Origin: Symsagittifera roscoffensis | Lineage: Eukaryota > Xenacoelomorpha > Acoela > Convolutidae | Direction of reading: 5' to 3' | DNA length: 64,000 nt | NCBI RefSeq assembly: GCF_963678635.1 | Contig: NC_087064.1 | Span: 68,312,025 to 68,376,024, forward strand | Part shown: in pieces, positions 43,394-57,000 of the stretch | Layout of the letters: every line of letters begins with the position of its first letter | Position numbering within the stretch: position 1 is the first letter of the stretch | Notes under the pieces: generated by a model | Database searches by the model: none | Told to the model about the DNA's origin: nothing | What the model saw: the letters and a program-made list of their open reading frames with translations, nothing else | Program-made: the position numbers and the translations under genes

Positions 43394-44850
43394 TTAAAAG
43401 CTAACAAGATCATTCACCTGGATCTGGTTCCTTGAATTAGTCAAATGCTTACTCTTAATTTTCCTGTTAAGCTTACTCCATCTGTTTTGTTGAGAACGTT
43501 CAGAAAATATTCCTGGCTGAAAAGTTTGGCTTTTGGTTTTCGTTGAATTCTGATGTCCTTGGTTCCTTTTTTTTCTACGCAAAACTGTTAACGGCAAGTA
43601 TTCTACTGCCAAAAACTTTCAATCTTGTCGATTTCCGAAGCTGCTTGTACTTCCAAACTTTTTGAGTGAGATTCTACTTTGGTCATTTTACAGACACGTA
43701 ATTAGTTTTCTTTTGGCTTATAACTCCAAAATGAAGCACTTAAAATTGGCAGTTGGGCACACCCACTAATCTTTAATATTTACTGTCTTTTCTTGCGAGC
43801 GAAACTTTGTTTTATATAGTTAAGGTTTCCACAGTGAAGTAGTTTTGATAGTTCACTGCTAAGTCCAATCACCCTTATGTCCATACATTCTACATTTGAC
43901 GTAGTTTTTTTTTGTTTTTGAGATAGACTTTTTTCTCTTGTGTTTGTTCCTGGGCTGTTCTTGCACCATCTCATGAACCGTCCAATTTCCTTCGTGCTGC
44001 GTTTTATTCAGAGACAGCGCTCTCTCACCTTGCACTTCTACGGGAATTACCATCCGTGTTCACTGCCCGGGTCGAGATCCCGCTCAAAAATCGCTCAAGA
44101 TATGAGCGGTTTGAGCGGTTTTCCAGCAAGATTTGACCGGTTTGGACCGTTTGGGCGGTTTTTTTGGATAAACCGCTCAAAACCGTTCAAATCTTGCGCG
44201 GTTTTTGAGCGTTTTTTTTCTAGATAAACCGTTCAAAAACTGCTCACACCGCTCATATTGAAGCAAGATTTTGAGCGTAATTGTCAACAAAAAACGCTCA
44301 AGCCACTCAAATCTTGCTTTAGGTAAAAAATCTCGACTCGGGTGATATCTGTTGCAGTCTATGAAGACATCTGTTGGTCCCTTTGCATGGCCACTACCCG
44401 TTACGTTTGTTCTTCCTCTTCAATTCCTATTACGGCTTGCAGAATAATTGCTCGCTCTAAAGTGTTCGCTTTTTGATGCCTTTGTTGTCCTCTTTTTCTT
44501 CCTGAGTTCAAGTCTAGCATAACCGGTGTGGATCATTTTGGGAAACTCTCGAAACTCAAGGTGATCGTCAATGTTGTTAACTTTTGTGGCGTCTTCATCG
44601 CCAATTGCTGCAACTTACCCAGAAGAATTGTCAATGTCTGACCTGGCTGCTGCACGCGTCATGATAGCGGTGCCAGACATGTTATTAGTTTTAACGTTGT
44701 CAAAACGGCTGTTTCGAGTTGCCGTTGGTGCGGTACGGTTAAATTTCAGAATATTGCAAAATTTAAGCCTCCAGTAATAAGATCTGTGTGACAAAACCTG
44801 ACGTTGAATTGGTAATAAAACTGATTGGTAGAAACTAATTAATTTCATTA
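43394..44850 (-). pseudogene. Decayed coding sequence, possibly retroelement-derived
   Basis: Minus-strand open pieces at 44615-44848, 43859-44053, 43780-43974 and 43394-43612 contain plausible soluble-protein sequence. Examples are SRFDNVKTNNMSGTAIMTRA, VEVQGERALSLNKTQHEGNW and KCRMYGHKGDW, the last of which resembles a CCHC zinc-knuckle relic. The pieces are in different frames and are split by the foldback element at 44066-44343. The composition suggests a gag or pol remnant, but no domain can be named. Confidence 0.35.
44066..44343. mobile_element. Foldback/MITE-like element made of GAGCGGTTT and AAACCGCTC repeats
   Basis: The ends are near-inverted repeats: CCCGGGTCGAGAT (left) and ATCTCGACTCGGGTG (right). 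Inside, GAGCGGTTT-type and AAACCG(C/T)TC-type motifs alternate in both orientations more than ten times, with GCAAGATTT/AAATCTTG spacers. The whole element could fold on itself. No clear target duplication was found. It interrupts the decayed minus-strand coding sequence. Confidence 0.75.
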
Positions 44851-47427
44851 TTTAGTTTCTATTCATTTAATGCCTGGTTTAAAAACGTGACGTAAGCCTC
44901 ACTCAATGAAATAATCCTGATTACATTCCAATTACGTTTCATAAACTCAAAGGTTCGAGATGTCCTTTTTTTCAAATTAAAGTTACTCGGGAAGTTTTTC
45001 AGCTTTTTGGAACATAATCTCAATGATTCAGTCCAAAATCTGCCTCTTTTGCGGTTTTTGCTCCATTTACATTATTTCTCCAAATTAAAACAAACGCTAC
45101 AACCTGAAATTATTTTCATGCAAAAAATGATGTAGCCTCTTTATTGACAAATTCTTCAAGTTTTTTATCCTAATTGTATGTTGATTCACTGTTTATTTTA
45201 GTGTGTTTACTTTTCAGTTTCCCTGAAATACTTTTCAAAATGGTGCGTTTGCTTTTTAGTCATTTTTTGTTTAAACTGATGTTTTTTTTCAACCTTTTGA
45301 AATTAAACTCAATTGTTCTTCTGGATTTTTTTGTCGCCATTGATGCTGATGAACTATCAATGAGTCCGTTTTTTTTGTCCGAACTGTTTTATCAAATTCA
45401 TAAAACTTATATAAAATTTGATTTATAAATAGAGAGTCGTTTCAAAAAAATCCAAAATTTTTCCTAAGACAAAAGTTGTAGCATCTGAGTTGAAAATGAA
45501 ATCGTGTATCCTCAAGTTTAAAATGTGTTTAAAATGAAAAATTGTATCTAAGTTATGTTTATCTCAATTTTTACAAATATGAGTAGTCAACGTGAGTGCT
45601 TTTCTTAATTCTGTTTGTATAAACTGTGGTACAACCGTGTCTTAAAAGACATTTTTCGTTTCCCATCTAACATTGCTGTGCCTTATTATCTCTCAAGCTC
45701 AATTTTTCAAAAAAGGGGTTTTTCCATTTCCTTGCATTTGGGATACATCTTAAAAAACAATTTTATACTAATACCGTCAACTTTAGAGATTTTTTGTCTG
45801 TTGCTTACGAAGCTTTCCATTTTTTTTTCGGAATTATTTGAAAATTCTAGGATTTCTGTTTTTGACTTAAATGCATTGAAATTGATGGAGTCAAATGCCT
45901 TGAATGGTTTAGAAGATATGCCACAAAAACTTATAGTTCAGCTGATTTTTAAACGATTCAGTTTATTATAATCACGCATCTGTAATAGAATACGATGTTC
46001 AAAAACCGAAATGTGTTTTACTTATACGGTTATCGTTCTAAAAGTTTCATTGCATTTACTATCTAAAACTCTTTGAAGAATTGATCTCGCAGTAGTAATT
46101 GATATTTGATCTTAATTTCTCGACACCATTTTGTTCAAAAAGTTGAACAACTGAAAAAATAAATTGATGTTGAACAAAGATATTTGAAAAAACAATTCCA
46201 GGTTATGAATTGTATGGAGTTTCTATATGCTGTTTGCTTCATAGTTCAGCGACCAGGCTCACATGAACCTGGAGGTACTGTATACTTTAAGTTTTATAGT
46301 TTTTTATTACATTACGATTATGCACCAAATCTTTAATCATTTAGCTCATTTTCGAGTGAACTCTGGCGGTAACTTGAAAGGTTGAGTTCACTTGGCCATT
46401 GCGGAAGATCTGAGGTATACAACTTGTTTTTTATTGTAGGTGCTTCGCATGTTTTTTTTTATCAAATAATCTCTGAGTAAAAAAATTATAATTTAACTTA
46501 CTTGCGGTCTTTCAATTGTCTGTAATTGAAACGTTTCAAGTTAACGATTGTGAAGAAATTTTATTCTAGATTCATTTTCGGTACATCAGTTTTCATGACT
46601 ACAGTTTTTGGTGGTGCACAGATGCAACTTCGTTTCTGGGTTTGTTTCTTCAGAAAAAACTTCAATCGATTCTCAACGAATTTGTGCTGATACCTTTTCT
46701 ACTGTAGGTGTTTATCGTGAATTAGTTGTTAAATAGTTATAAATCTTTTATTAAACTGTATTGGTGACAAACAATGAAATGTTATGTTCTGTTTTTAAAA
46801 ACGTTCAAATTAATAAGATGAAAAGGATTCATATACTTTTGTCCTTATCATATTTCAAAATGTATAAATATCATTGTGTATGATTAAGTTTTTCGATTTT
46901 GTGTATTTGTGCTTCAAAAGCACCATATATCTCTATGAAGAAAAATCGGCAGGGCCCTATTTTTCGATTGCGCTTTTGATCCTTTTTTGATCCTTTTTTC
47001 ATTTTTAAATGTATTTGAGATCAATTATAAGTTCATTTGCACGGACAGTTTTTGTTGCATTTTTGACAACAATTGCAGCCGCTGATCTTGTTTTTGCAGT
47101 TTCTCCGATCTGATCTGCATTCATCTGTTTTTTCTGCTGTCATGATCGACAAAAAGTTTCATAATAACTCTGGGTTTTCTTTTTTTCTTGTTATACATTG
47201 GCAGAAACTTCAGATAAATGCGTTTTGTTGACCTCGTCAAATCGTTAAAATGATAGTTGTTGTTATGCTTGTCGTTTTTGAATTAGGGTCAAGTGACACA
47301 TTTTTTAAAAAAGTTAAACTGCTTCTGATTAGATTAAAAGAGAAATTGTTTTTTGGGTTAAAGCAAGTTGCAATAGGATCACGTAGTATAAGACACCGGT
47401 GATGAGAACTGAAAAGGGAAAAAAACT
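44851..47427. other. AT-rich stretch without a recognised gene
   Basis: Possible exon-like intervals bounded by acceptor- and donor-like sequences occur (for example 46203-46276 and 46570-46706), but no homologous domain supports them. One 118-codon ORF is listed separately. Confidence 0.35.
45615..45971 (+). CDS. Candidate ORF, unknown and weakly supported
   Basis: A 118-codon open frame lacking an obvious ATG near its 5' end. Its C-terminal half reads SRISVFDLNALKLMESNALNG and LEDMPQKLIVQLIFKRF, which looks like a real amphipathic 'L-x-x-(L/M)-P-x-(E/K)-L' helix as in F-box or LRR-capping regions. Its N-terminal half is Phe/Leu-rich, as expected by chance in T-rich DNA. No domain is recognised, and no splice structure can be fixed. 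It may be an exon or a chance ORF. Confidence 0.2.
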   Translation: MYKLWYNRVLKDIFRFPSNIAVPYYLSSSIFQKRGFSISLHLGYILKNNFILIPSTLEIFCLLLTKLSIFFSELFENSRISVFDLNALKLMESNALNGLEDMPQKLIVQLIFKRFSLL

Positions 47428-47967
47428 TTAAATTAGAAAATAGCCTAGAACCCCTTTTTGATAGTTTAAGGTTATCTTTTGAATTTTTTTTGGTTTGGGA
47501 ATAAGATGACAGGAGAGCCTGACAGAGGGGGTGCAAACTCTACCAATCAATATTTCCTCACATTGATAGCCATAAATTACCCCCAGTTTGGATGAACTGA
47601 TAACTCTGACTCGAAACACAGAGTAAATGTTATAGTCTGTCAACAAATTTGACATGCAAAAAGCAACGGCGTTATGGACGAAAATGAGTAATCTGAGTTG
47701 CTTGTTGCAACACCTGTTGCAGGCTAACCGATTGGATAAGATGCGTCGGTCCGAAGAGATGAGGACATGAGGCCGCTCTTGACTGACTTGAGTCCGGTAG
47801 TAGGGTTTGCGTTTCCTGACCCAAAAGTTGAAACCTGCAGGAAGTCGGTGCAGCACTAGAACCTCATTTTTATATTTGATGAAACAACACTCAACTGGTG
47901 TGTGCAGAAAATCCTTGAGCAAAGTTTTGCTAACAGGGAAGAAGGCAGAGCCAGAATTGATTACCAA
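47428..47967 (-). CDS. Candidate 179-codon ORF left of the satellite array, unknown
   Basis: An open minus-strand frame with mixed composition (VECCFIKYKNEVLVLHRLPAG at the N-terminus, CNRCCNKQLRLL in the middle). It lies directly left of the 1.24-kb array and partly opposes a 69-codon plus-strand ORF (47807-48016) that reads into the first array unit. Which strand, if either, was coding cannot be decided. No domain was recognised. Confidence 0.2.
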   Translation of the reverse strand: MVINSGSAFFPVSKTLLKDFLHTPVECCFIKYKNEVLVLHRLPAGFNFWVRKRKPYYRTQVSQERPHVLISSDRRILSNRLACNRCCNKQLRLLIFVHNAVAFCMSNLLTDYNIYSVFRVRVISSSKLGVIYGYQCEEILIGRVCTPSVRLSCHLIPKPKKIQKITLNYQKGVLGYFLI

Positions 47968-48009
47968 AGGATCAGGAAAAGAACTGAAGACTGGATTGAC
48001 TACTGGGAG

Positions 48010-51000
48010 TTTCTAGAAAAAAGGCCATAGTACCCTTTAATCAGGAAAATGACAATCGGAGCAGACTCTTATTAAATGCCTCACAAACTGAGAGTTTCTG
48101 AAACTAATGAAAATGGAATGACAGTCTTTGACGATAAGATGGACCCATACTTTGTGAGCAGAATGGCTGCGGCTTTGCAACACACAAACTTCTCATGCTC
48201 TGAGGAATCAATTAGAAGAAGAATGAGCAAGTAAAAATACCGAAAAGTTTCTGGAAAAATTGGCTAAATTGAACATCAGCGCGCCTGCGATGAGAAGAAA
48301 AGCAGACTTCAAGAAAGAATTCAGAGTGTCCTCAATGTGAATAAAGAATAGGCTGTTGAATGGAGAATTTTTAGCACCCTTCGGCAGAGAGGACAAAAAA
48401 TTGGCCCAAGAAGGAAAGAAAAATAATAAGAAGCAACTCAGCCGTTCCTACTTTAACTTACCAGCGACACAAATCAACGACATGCGAGATGCACCCCTGG
48501 GATCAGACTCCAAAAGAGGCGAGTGATCGAATGACAAACAAGGAGGTGATCAAAGACAGAAAACAACTAGCGGATCGAAATCCAACTGGAAGAGACTACG
48601 ATGATAGAGCCTAGCTACACGGAGCGTAAAATTTAAAAGTATTCGTGGGCCAAGACGAAGAATTCAGGTTGAAGCAACTGCTAGAAAAGACAAGCAGATG
48701 TAAGACAACACTTTCAAACCGGAACCTCCCTCAACTTTGCGGGAGAGCACAATTGATAACATGTGGGAAAGCTGTTTTTCTGGCAACACTGCAACAAGAA
48801 AATCAGAAAAAATACCAATGGAACCACCTCACATGGGAAAGTTCAAGACGCAGCTAAAGTTTTTTCCCCTTAGAAAAAACCCAAGGCAGAATGAAAACTG
48901 AATCATCATTGTCTAGAGAACAGGACTGGCTTTGTCATGATTAGAATGATAATATTGAAAGAAACTTGGTTGGTAATGCAGCGGCACAAGACCCAATCAG
49001 AGTTAAAAACAGCTCTGAGTTGGCCACTACTAAACAAAATTCTTACGAATTTGGACAAATGAATGCAAGGGATGAGCCAACTGCTCATTGATTCGACAAT
49101 TGATGAGTTTGAAGATAATTCTTCTACCAAATCAATGTTCCAGGAGAATACCGACAAAAAGGCGTATCTGGTGAGTGCAAGAATTGGGACAATGAGATCA
49201 AACTTCAAAAATGAATGGATCAATGATATGTAATTGAAGTTTTTAGAAAAAAGGCCATAGTACCCTTTAATCAGGAAAATGACAATCGGAGCAGACTCTT
49301 TATTAAATGCCTCACAAACTAAGAGTTTCTGAAACGAATGAAAATGGAATGACAGTCTTTGACGATATGATGGACCCATACTTGTGAGCCGTTTTGCTGC
49401 AGCTTTGCAACACACAAACTTCTCATGCTCTGAGGAATCAATTAGAAGAAGAATGAGCAATGTAACCATTAACAAAACCGAAAGGATTTTGGAAAAATTG
49501 GCTAAATTGAACATCAGCGCACCTCCGATGAGAAGAAAAGCAGACTTTAAGAAAGAATTCAGAGTGTACTCAATGTGAATAAAGAAATCAGACAGCTAGG
49601 TTGGCTGTTGAATGGAGAAATTTTAGCACCCTTCGGCAGAGAGAAAAAAAAGTTGACCCAAGAAGGAGAGAAAAATAATAAGAAGCAACTCAGCCGTTCC
49701 TACTTTACCTTACCAGCGACACAAATCAACGACATGCGACATGCACCCCTGGGATCAAAATCCAATAGAGGCGAGTGATGGAATCACAAACAAGGAGGTG
49801 ATCAAAGACAGAAAACAACTAGCGGATCGAAATCCAACTGAAAGAGACCACGATGATAGAGCCTAGATACACGGAGCGTCAAGTTTAGAAGTATTCGTGG
49901 GCCAAGACGAAGAATTCAGGTTGAAGCAACTGCTAGAAAAGACAAGCAGATGTAAGACAACACTTTCAAATCGGAACCTCCCTCAACTTTGCGGGAGAGC
50001 ACAATTGATAACATGCGGAAAGCTGTTTTTCTGGCAACACTGCAACAAGAAAATCAGAAAAAATACCAATGAAACCACCTCACATGGGAAAGTTCGAGAC
50101 GCAGCTAGAGTTTTTTCCCCTAAGAAAAAACCCAAGGCAGAATGAAAACTGAATCATCATTGTCTAGAGAACAGGACTGGCTTTGTCATGATTAGAGTGA
50201 TAATATTGAAAGAAACTTGGTTGGTAATGCAGCGGCACAAGACCCAATCAGGGTTAAAAATAGCTCTGAGTTGGCCACTACTAAACAAAATTTTTACGAA
50301 TTTGGACAAATGAATGCAAGGGATGAGCCAACTGCTCATTGATTCGACAATTGATGAGTTTGAAGATAATTCTTCTATCAAATCAATGTTCCAGGAGAAT
50401 ACCGACAAAAAGGCGTATTTGGTGAGAGCAAGAATTGGGACAATGAGATCAAACTTCAAAACTGAATGGATCAATGATATGTAATTGAAGTTTTTAGAAA
50501 AAAGGCCATAGTACCCTTTAATCAGGAAAATGACAATCGGAGCAGACTCTTTATTAAATGCCTCACAAACTAAGAGTTTCTGAAACGAATGAAAATGGAA
50601 TGACAGTCTTTGACGATAAGATGGACCCATACTTGTGAGCTGATTTGCTGCAGCTTTGCAACACACAAACTTCTCATGCTCTGAGGAATCAATTAGAAGA
50701 AGAATGAGCAATGTAACCAGTAACAAAACCGAAAAGTTTCTGGAAAAATTGGCTAAATTGAATACCAGCGCGCCTCCGATGAGAAGAAAAGCAGACTTTA
50801 AGAAAGAAATCAGAGTGTCCTCAATGTGAATAAAGAAATCAGACCGCTAGGTTGGCTGTTGAATGGAGAAATTTTAGCACCCTTCGGCAGAGAGGAAAAA
50901 AAGTTGACCCAAGAAGGAGAGAAAAATAATAAGAAGCAACTCAGCCGTTCCTACTTTACCTTACCAGCGACACAAACCAACGACATGCGAGATGCACCCC

Positions 51001-54000
51001 TGGGATCAGACTCCAATAGAGGCGAGTGATCGAATGACAAACAAGGAGGTGATCAAAGACAGAAAACAACTAGTGGATCGAAATCCAACTGGAAGAGACT
51101 ACGATGATAGAGCCTAGATACACGGAGCGTCAAGTTTAAAAGTATTCGTGGGCTAAGACGAAGAATTCAGGTTGAAGCAACAGCTAGAAAAGACAAGCAG
51201 ATGGAAGACAACACTTTCAAATCGGAACCTCCCTCAACTTTGCGGGAGAGCACAATTGATAACATGTGGGAAAGCTGTTTTTCTGGCAACACTGCAACAA
51301 GAAAATCAGAAAAAGTACCAATGGAACCACCTCACATGGGAAAGTTTAAGACGCAGCTAGATTTTTTTCTCCTAAGAAAAAACCCAAGGCAGAATGAAAA
51401 CTGAATCATCATTGTCTAGAGAACAGGACTGGCTTTGTCATGATTGGAGTGATAATATTGAAAGAAACTTGCTTGGTAATGCAGCGGCACAAGACCCAAT
51501 CAGGGTTAAAATTAGCTCTGAGTTGGCCACTACTAAACAAAATTTTTACGAATTTGGACAAATGAATGCAAGGGATGAGCTAACTGCTCATTGATTCGAC
51601 AATTGATGAGTTTGAAGATAATTCTTCTATCAAATCAATGTTCCAGGAGAATACCGACAAAAAGGCGTATCTGGTGAGTGCAAGAATTGGGGCAATGAGA
51701 TCAAACTTCAAAAATGAATGGATCAATGATATGGAATTGAAGTTTTTAGAAAAAAGGCCATAGTACCCTTTAATCAGGAAAATGACAATCGGAGCAGATT
51801 CTTTATTAAATGCCTCACAAACTAAGAGTTTCTGAAACGAATGAAAATGGAATGACAGTCTTTGACGATAAGATGGACCCAGACTTGTGAGCCGATTTGC
51901 TGCAGCTTTGCAACACACAAACTTCTCATGCTCTGAGGAATTAATTAGAAGAAGATTGAGCAATGTAACCAGTAACAAAACCGAAAGGTTTCTGGAAAAA
52001 TTGGCTAAATTGAACATCAGCGCGCCTGCGATGAGAAGAAAAGCAGAATTTAAGAAAGAATTCAGAGTGTCCTCAATGTGAATAAAAATCACAGACCGCT
52101 AGGTAGGTTGTTGAATGGAAAAGTTATAGCACCCTTCGGCTGAGAGGAAAAAAAGTTGGCCCAAGAAGGAGAGAAAAATAATAAGAAGCAACTCAGCCGT
52201 TCCTACTTTACCTTACCAGCGACTCAAACCAACGACATGCGAGATGCACCCCTGGGATCAGACTCCAATAGAGGCGAGTGCTCGAATGACAAACAAGGAG
52301 GTGATCAAAGACAGAAAACAACTAGTGGATCGAAATCCAACTGGAAGAGACTACGATGATAGAGCCTAGATACACGGAGCGTCAAGTTTAGATTTATTCG
52401 TGGGCCACGACGAAGAAATCAAGTTGAAGCAACTGCTAGAAAAGACAAGCAGATGGAAGACAACACTTTCAAATCGGAACCTCCCTCAACTTTGCGGGAG
52501 AGCACAATTGATAACATGTGGGAAAGCTGTTTTTCTGGCAACACTGCAACAAGAAAATCAGAAAAAATACCAATGGAACCACCTCACATAGGAAAGTTTA
52601 AGACGCAGCTAGATTTTTTTCTCCTAAGAAAAAACCCAAGGCAGAATGAAAACTGAATCATCATTGTCTAGAGAACAGGACTGGCTTTGTCATGATTGGA
52701 GTGATAATATTGAAAGAAACTTGCTTGGTAATGCAGCGGCACAAGACCCAATCAGGGTTAAAAACAGCTCTGAGTTGGCCACTACTAAACAAAATTTTTA
52801 CGAATTTGGACAAATGAATGCAAGGGATGAGCTAACTGCTTCTATCAAATCAATGTTCCAGGAGAATACCGACAAAAAGGCGTATCTGGTGAGTGCAAGA
52901 ATTGGGACAATGAGATCAAACTTCAAAAATGAATGGATCAATGATATGGAATTGAAGTTTTTAGAAAATAGGCCATAGTACCCTTTAATCAGGAAAATGA
53001 CAATCGGAGCAGATTCTTTATTAAATGCCTCACAAACTAAGAGTTTCTGAAACGAATGAAAATGGAATGACAGTCTTTGACGATAAGATGGACCCAGACT
53101 TGTGAGCCGATTTGCTGCAGCTTTGCAACACACAAACTTCTCATGCTCTGAGGAATGAATTAGAAGAAGAATGAGCAATGTAACCAGTAACAAAACCGAA
53201 AGGTTTCTGGAAAAATTGGCTAAATTGAACATCAGCGCGCCTGCGATGAGAAGAAAAGCAGAATTTAAGAAAGAATTCAGAGTGTCCTCAATGTGAATAA
53301 AAATCACAGACCGCTAGGTAGGTTGTTGAATGGAAAATTTATAGCACCCTTCGGCTGAGAGGAAAAAAAGTTGGCCCAAGAAGGAGAGAAAAATAATAAG
53401 AAGCAACTCAGCCGTTCCTATTTTATCAGCGACACAAATCCACGACAAGCAAGATGCACCCCTGGGATCAGACTCCAATAGAGGCGAGTGATCGAATGAC
53501 AAACAAGGTGGTGATCGAAGACACAAAACAACTAGTGGATCGAAATCCAACGGGAAGAGACGACAAGGATAAAGCCTAGATACACGGAGCGTCAAGTTTA
53601 GAATTATTGGTGGGCCACGACGAAGAAATCAGGTTGAAACCACTGCAAGAAAGGACAAGCAGATGTAAGACAACACTTTCAATCGGAGCCTCCCTCAACT
53701 TTGCGCGAGAGCACAATTGATAACATGTGGGAAAGCTGTTTTTCTGGCAACACTGCAACAAGAAAATCGGGAAAATACCAATGGAACCACCTCACATGGG
53801 AAAGTTCAAGACGCAGCTAGAGTTTTTCCCTAGGAAAATACCCAAGGCAGAATGAAAACTGAATCATCATTGTCTAGAGAACAGGACTGGCTTTGTCACG
53901 ATTAGAGTGATAATATGGAAACTTGGTTGGTAATGCAGCGGCACAAGACCCAATCAGGGTTAAAAACAGCTCTAATTTGGCCACTAATGGAAAAATTTCT

Positions 54001-57000
54001 TACGAATTTGGACAAATGAATGCAAAAGATGAGCTAACTGCTCATTGATTCGACAATTGATGAGTTTGAATATGTTTTTCTTCTATCAAATCATTGTTCT
54101 AGGAGATTACCGACAAAAAGACGTATCTGGTGAGAGCAAGAATTGGGACAATGAGAACAAATTTCAAAAATGAATGGATCAATGAAATGTAATTGAAGTT
54201 TTTAGAAAAAAGGCCAGACTACCATTTAATCAGGAAAATGACAAACTGCGCAGACTCCTTATTAAATGCTTCACAAATTAAGAGTTTCTGAAACGAATGA
54301 AAATGGAATGACAGTGTTTGACGACAAGATGGACCCATACTTTGTGAGCAGAATTGCTGCGGCTTTGCAACACACAAACTTCTCATGCTCTGAGGAATCA
54401 GTTAGAAGAAGAATGAGCAATGTAACCAGTAACAACCCCGAAAAGTTTCAAGAAAATTGGCTAAATTGAACATCAGCGCGCCTGCGATGAGAAAAAAAGC
54501 AGACTTTAAGAAAGAATTCAGAGTGTCCTCAATGTGAAAAAAAAATTCAGACCGCTAGGTATGTTGTTGAATAGAAAAGTCTTAGGACCCTTCGGCTGAG
54601 AGGAAAAAAAGTTGACCCAAGAAGGAGAGAAAAATAACAAGAAGCAACTCAGCCGTTCCTATTTTACCATCGACACATATCAACGACATGCGAGATGCAC
54701 CCCTGGGATCAGACTCAAATAGAGGCGAGGGATCGAATGACAAACAAGGAGGTGATCAAAGACAGAAAACAACTAGTGGATCAAAATCCAATTGAAAGAG
54801 ACGACGAGGATGAAGCCTAGATACACGGATCGTCAAGTTTAGATTTATTCGTGGGCCACGACGAAGAAATCAAGTTGAAGCAACTGCTAGAAAAGACAAG
54901 CAGATGTAAGACAACACTTTCAAATCGGAACCTCCCTCAACTTTGCGGGAGAGCACAGTTGATAACATGTGGGAAAGCTGTTCTTCTGGCAACAATGCAA
55001 CATGCAAATCAGGAAAAATACCCATGAAACCACCTCACATGGGTAAGCTCAAAACGCAGCTAGAGTTTTTCCCTGTGAAAATACCCAAGATAGAATGAAC
55101 TGAATCATCATTGTCTAGAGAACAGGACTGGTTTCGTCATGATTAGGGTGAAAATTTTGAAAAAAATTTGGTTGGTAGTGCAGCGGCACAAGACCCAATC
55201 AGGGCTAGTAACAGCTCTGAGTTGCCCTTAATGGACAACATTCTTTTGAATATGGACAAATGAATGCAAAGGATGAGCAAACTGCTCATTGATCGGACAA
55301 TTGATGAGTTTGAAGATAATTCTTCTATCAAATCAATGTTCCAGGAGAATACCGACAAAAAGGCGTATCTGGTGAGTGCAAGAATGGGACAATGAGATCA
55401 AACTTCAAAAATGAATGGATCAATGTTATGTAATTGAAGTTTTTAGAAAAAAGGCCATAGTACCCTTTAATCAGGAAAATGACAATCGGAGCAGATTCTT
55501 TATTAAATGCCTCACAAACTAAGAGTTTCTGAAACGAATGAAAATGGAATGACAGTCTTTGACGATAAGATGGACCCATACTTTGTGATCAGAATTGCTG
55601 CGGCTTTGCAACACACAAACTTCTCATGCTTTGAGGAATCAATTAGAAGAAGAATGAGCAATGTAACCAGTAACAATCCCAAAAAGTTTCAGGAAAATTG
55701 GCTAAATTGAACATCAGCGCGCCTGCGATGAGAAAAAAAGCAGACTTTAAGAAAGAATTCAGAGTGTCTTCAAAGTGAAAAAAAAATTCAGACCGCTAGG
55801 TATGTTGTTGAATAGAAAAGTCTTAGGACCCTTCGGCTGAGAGGAAAAAAAGTTGACCCAAGAAGGAGAGAAAAATAACAAGAAGCAACTCAGCCGTTCC
55901 TATTTTACCATCGACACAAATCAACGACATGCGAGATGCACCCCTGGGATCAGACTCAAATAGAGGCGAGGGATCGAATGACAAACAAGGAGGTGATCAA
56001 AGACAGAAAACAACTAGTGGATCAAAATCCAATTGAAAGAGACGACGAGGATGAAGCCTAGATACACGGAGCGTCAAGTTTAGATTTATTCGTGGGCCAC
56101 GACGAAGAAATCAAGTTGAAGCAACTGCTAGAAAAGACAAGCAGATGTAAGACAACACTTTCAAATCGGAACCTCTCTCAACTTTGCGGGAGAGCACAAT
56201 TGATAACATGTGGGAAAGCTGTTCTTCTGGCAACAATGCAACATGCAAATAAGGAAAAATACCCATGAAACCACCTCACATGGGTAAGCTCAAAACGAAG
56301 CTAGAGTTTTTTCCTGTGAAAATACCCAAGATAGAATGAAAACTGAATCATCATTGTCTAGATAACAGGACTGGTTTTGTCATGATTAGGGTGATAATAT
56401 TGAAAAAAGTTTGGTTGGTAGTGCAGCGGCACAAGACCCAATCAGGGCTAGTAACAGCTCTGAGTTGCCCTTAATGGACAAAATTCTTTTGAATATGGAC
56501 AAATGAATGCAAAGGATGAGCAAACTGCTCATTGATCGGACAATTGATGAGTTTGAAGATAATTCTTCTATCAAATCAATGTTCCAGGAGAATACCGACA
56601 AAAAGGCGTATCTGGTGAGTGCAAGAATTGGGACAATGAGATCAAACTTCAAAAATGAATGGATCAATGATATGGAATTGAAGTTTTTAGAAAATAGGCC
56701 ATAGTACCCTTTAATCAGGAAAATGACAATCGGAGCAGATTCTTTATTAAATGCCTCACAAACTAAGAGTTTCTGAAACGAATGAAAATGGAATGACAGT
56801 CTTTGACGATAAGATGGACCCATACTTGTGAGCCGATTTGCTGCAGCTTTGCAACACACAAACTTCTCATGCTCTGAGGAATCAATTAGAAGAAGAATGA
56901 GCAATGTAACCAGGAACAAAACCGAAAGGTTTCTGGAAAAATTGGCTAAATTGAACATCAGCGCGCCTGCGATGAGAAGAAAAGCAGAATTTAAGAAAGA

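Noticed and set aside
44066-44343. Target-site duplication of the foldback element
   Set aside because: Flanking sequences were compared and do not match convincingly at 2-9 bp.
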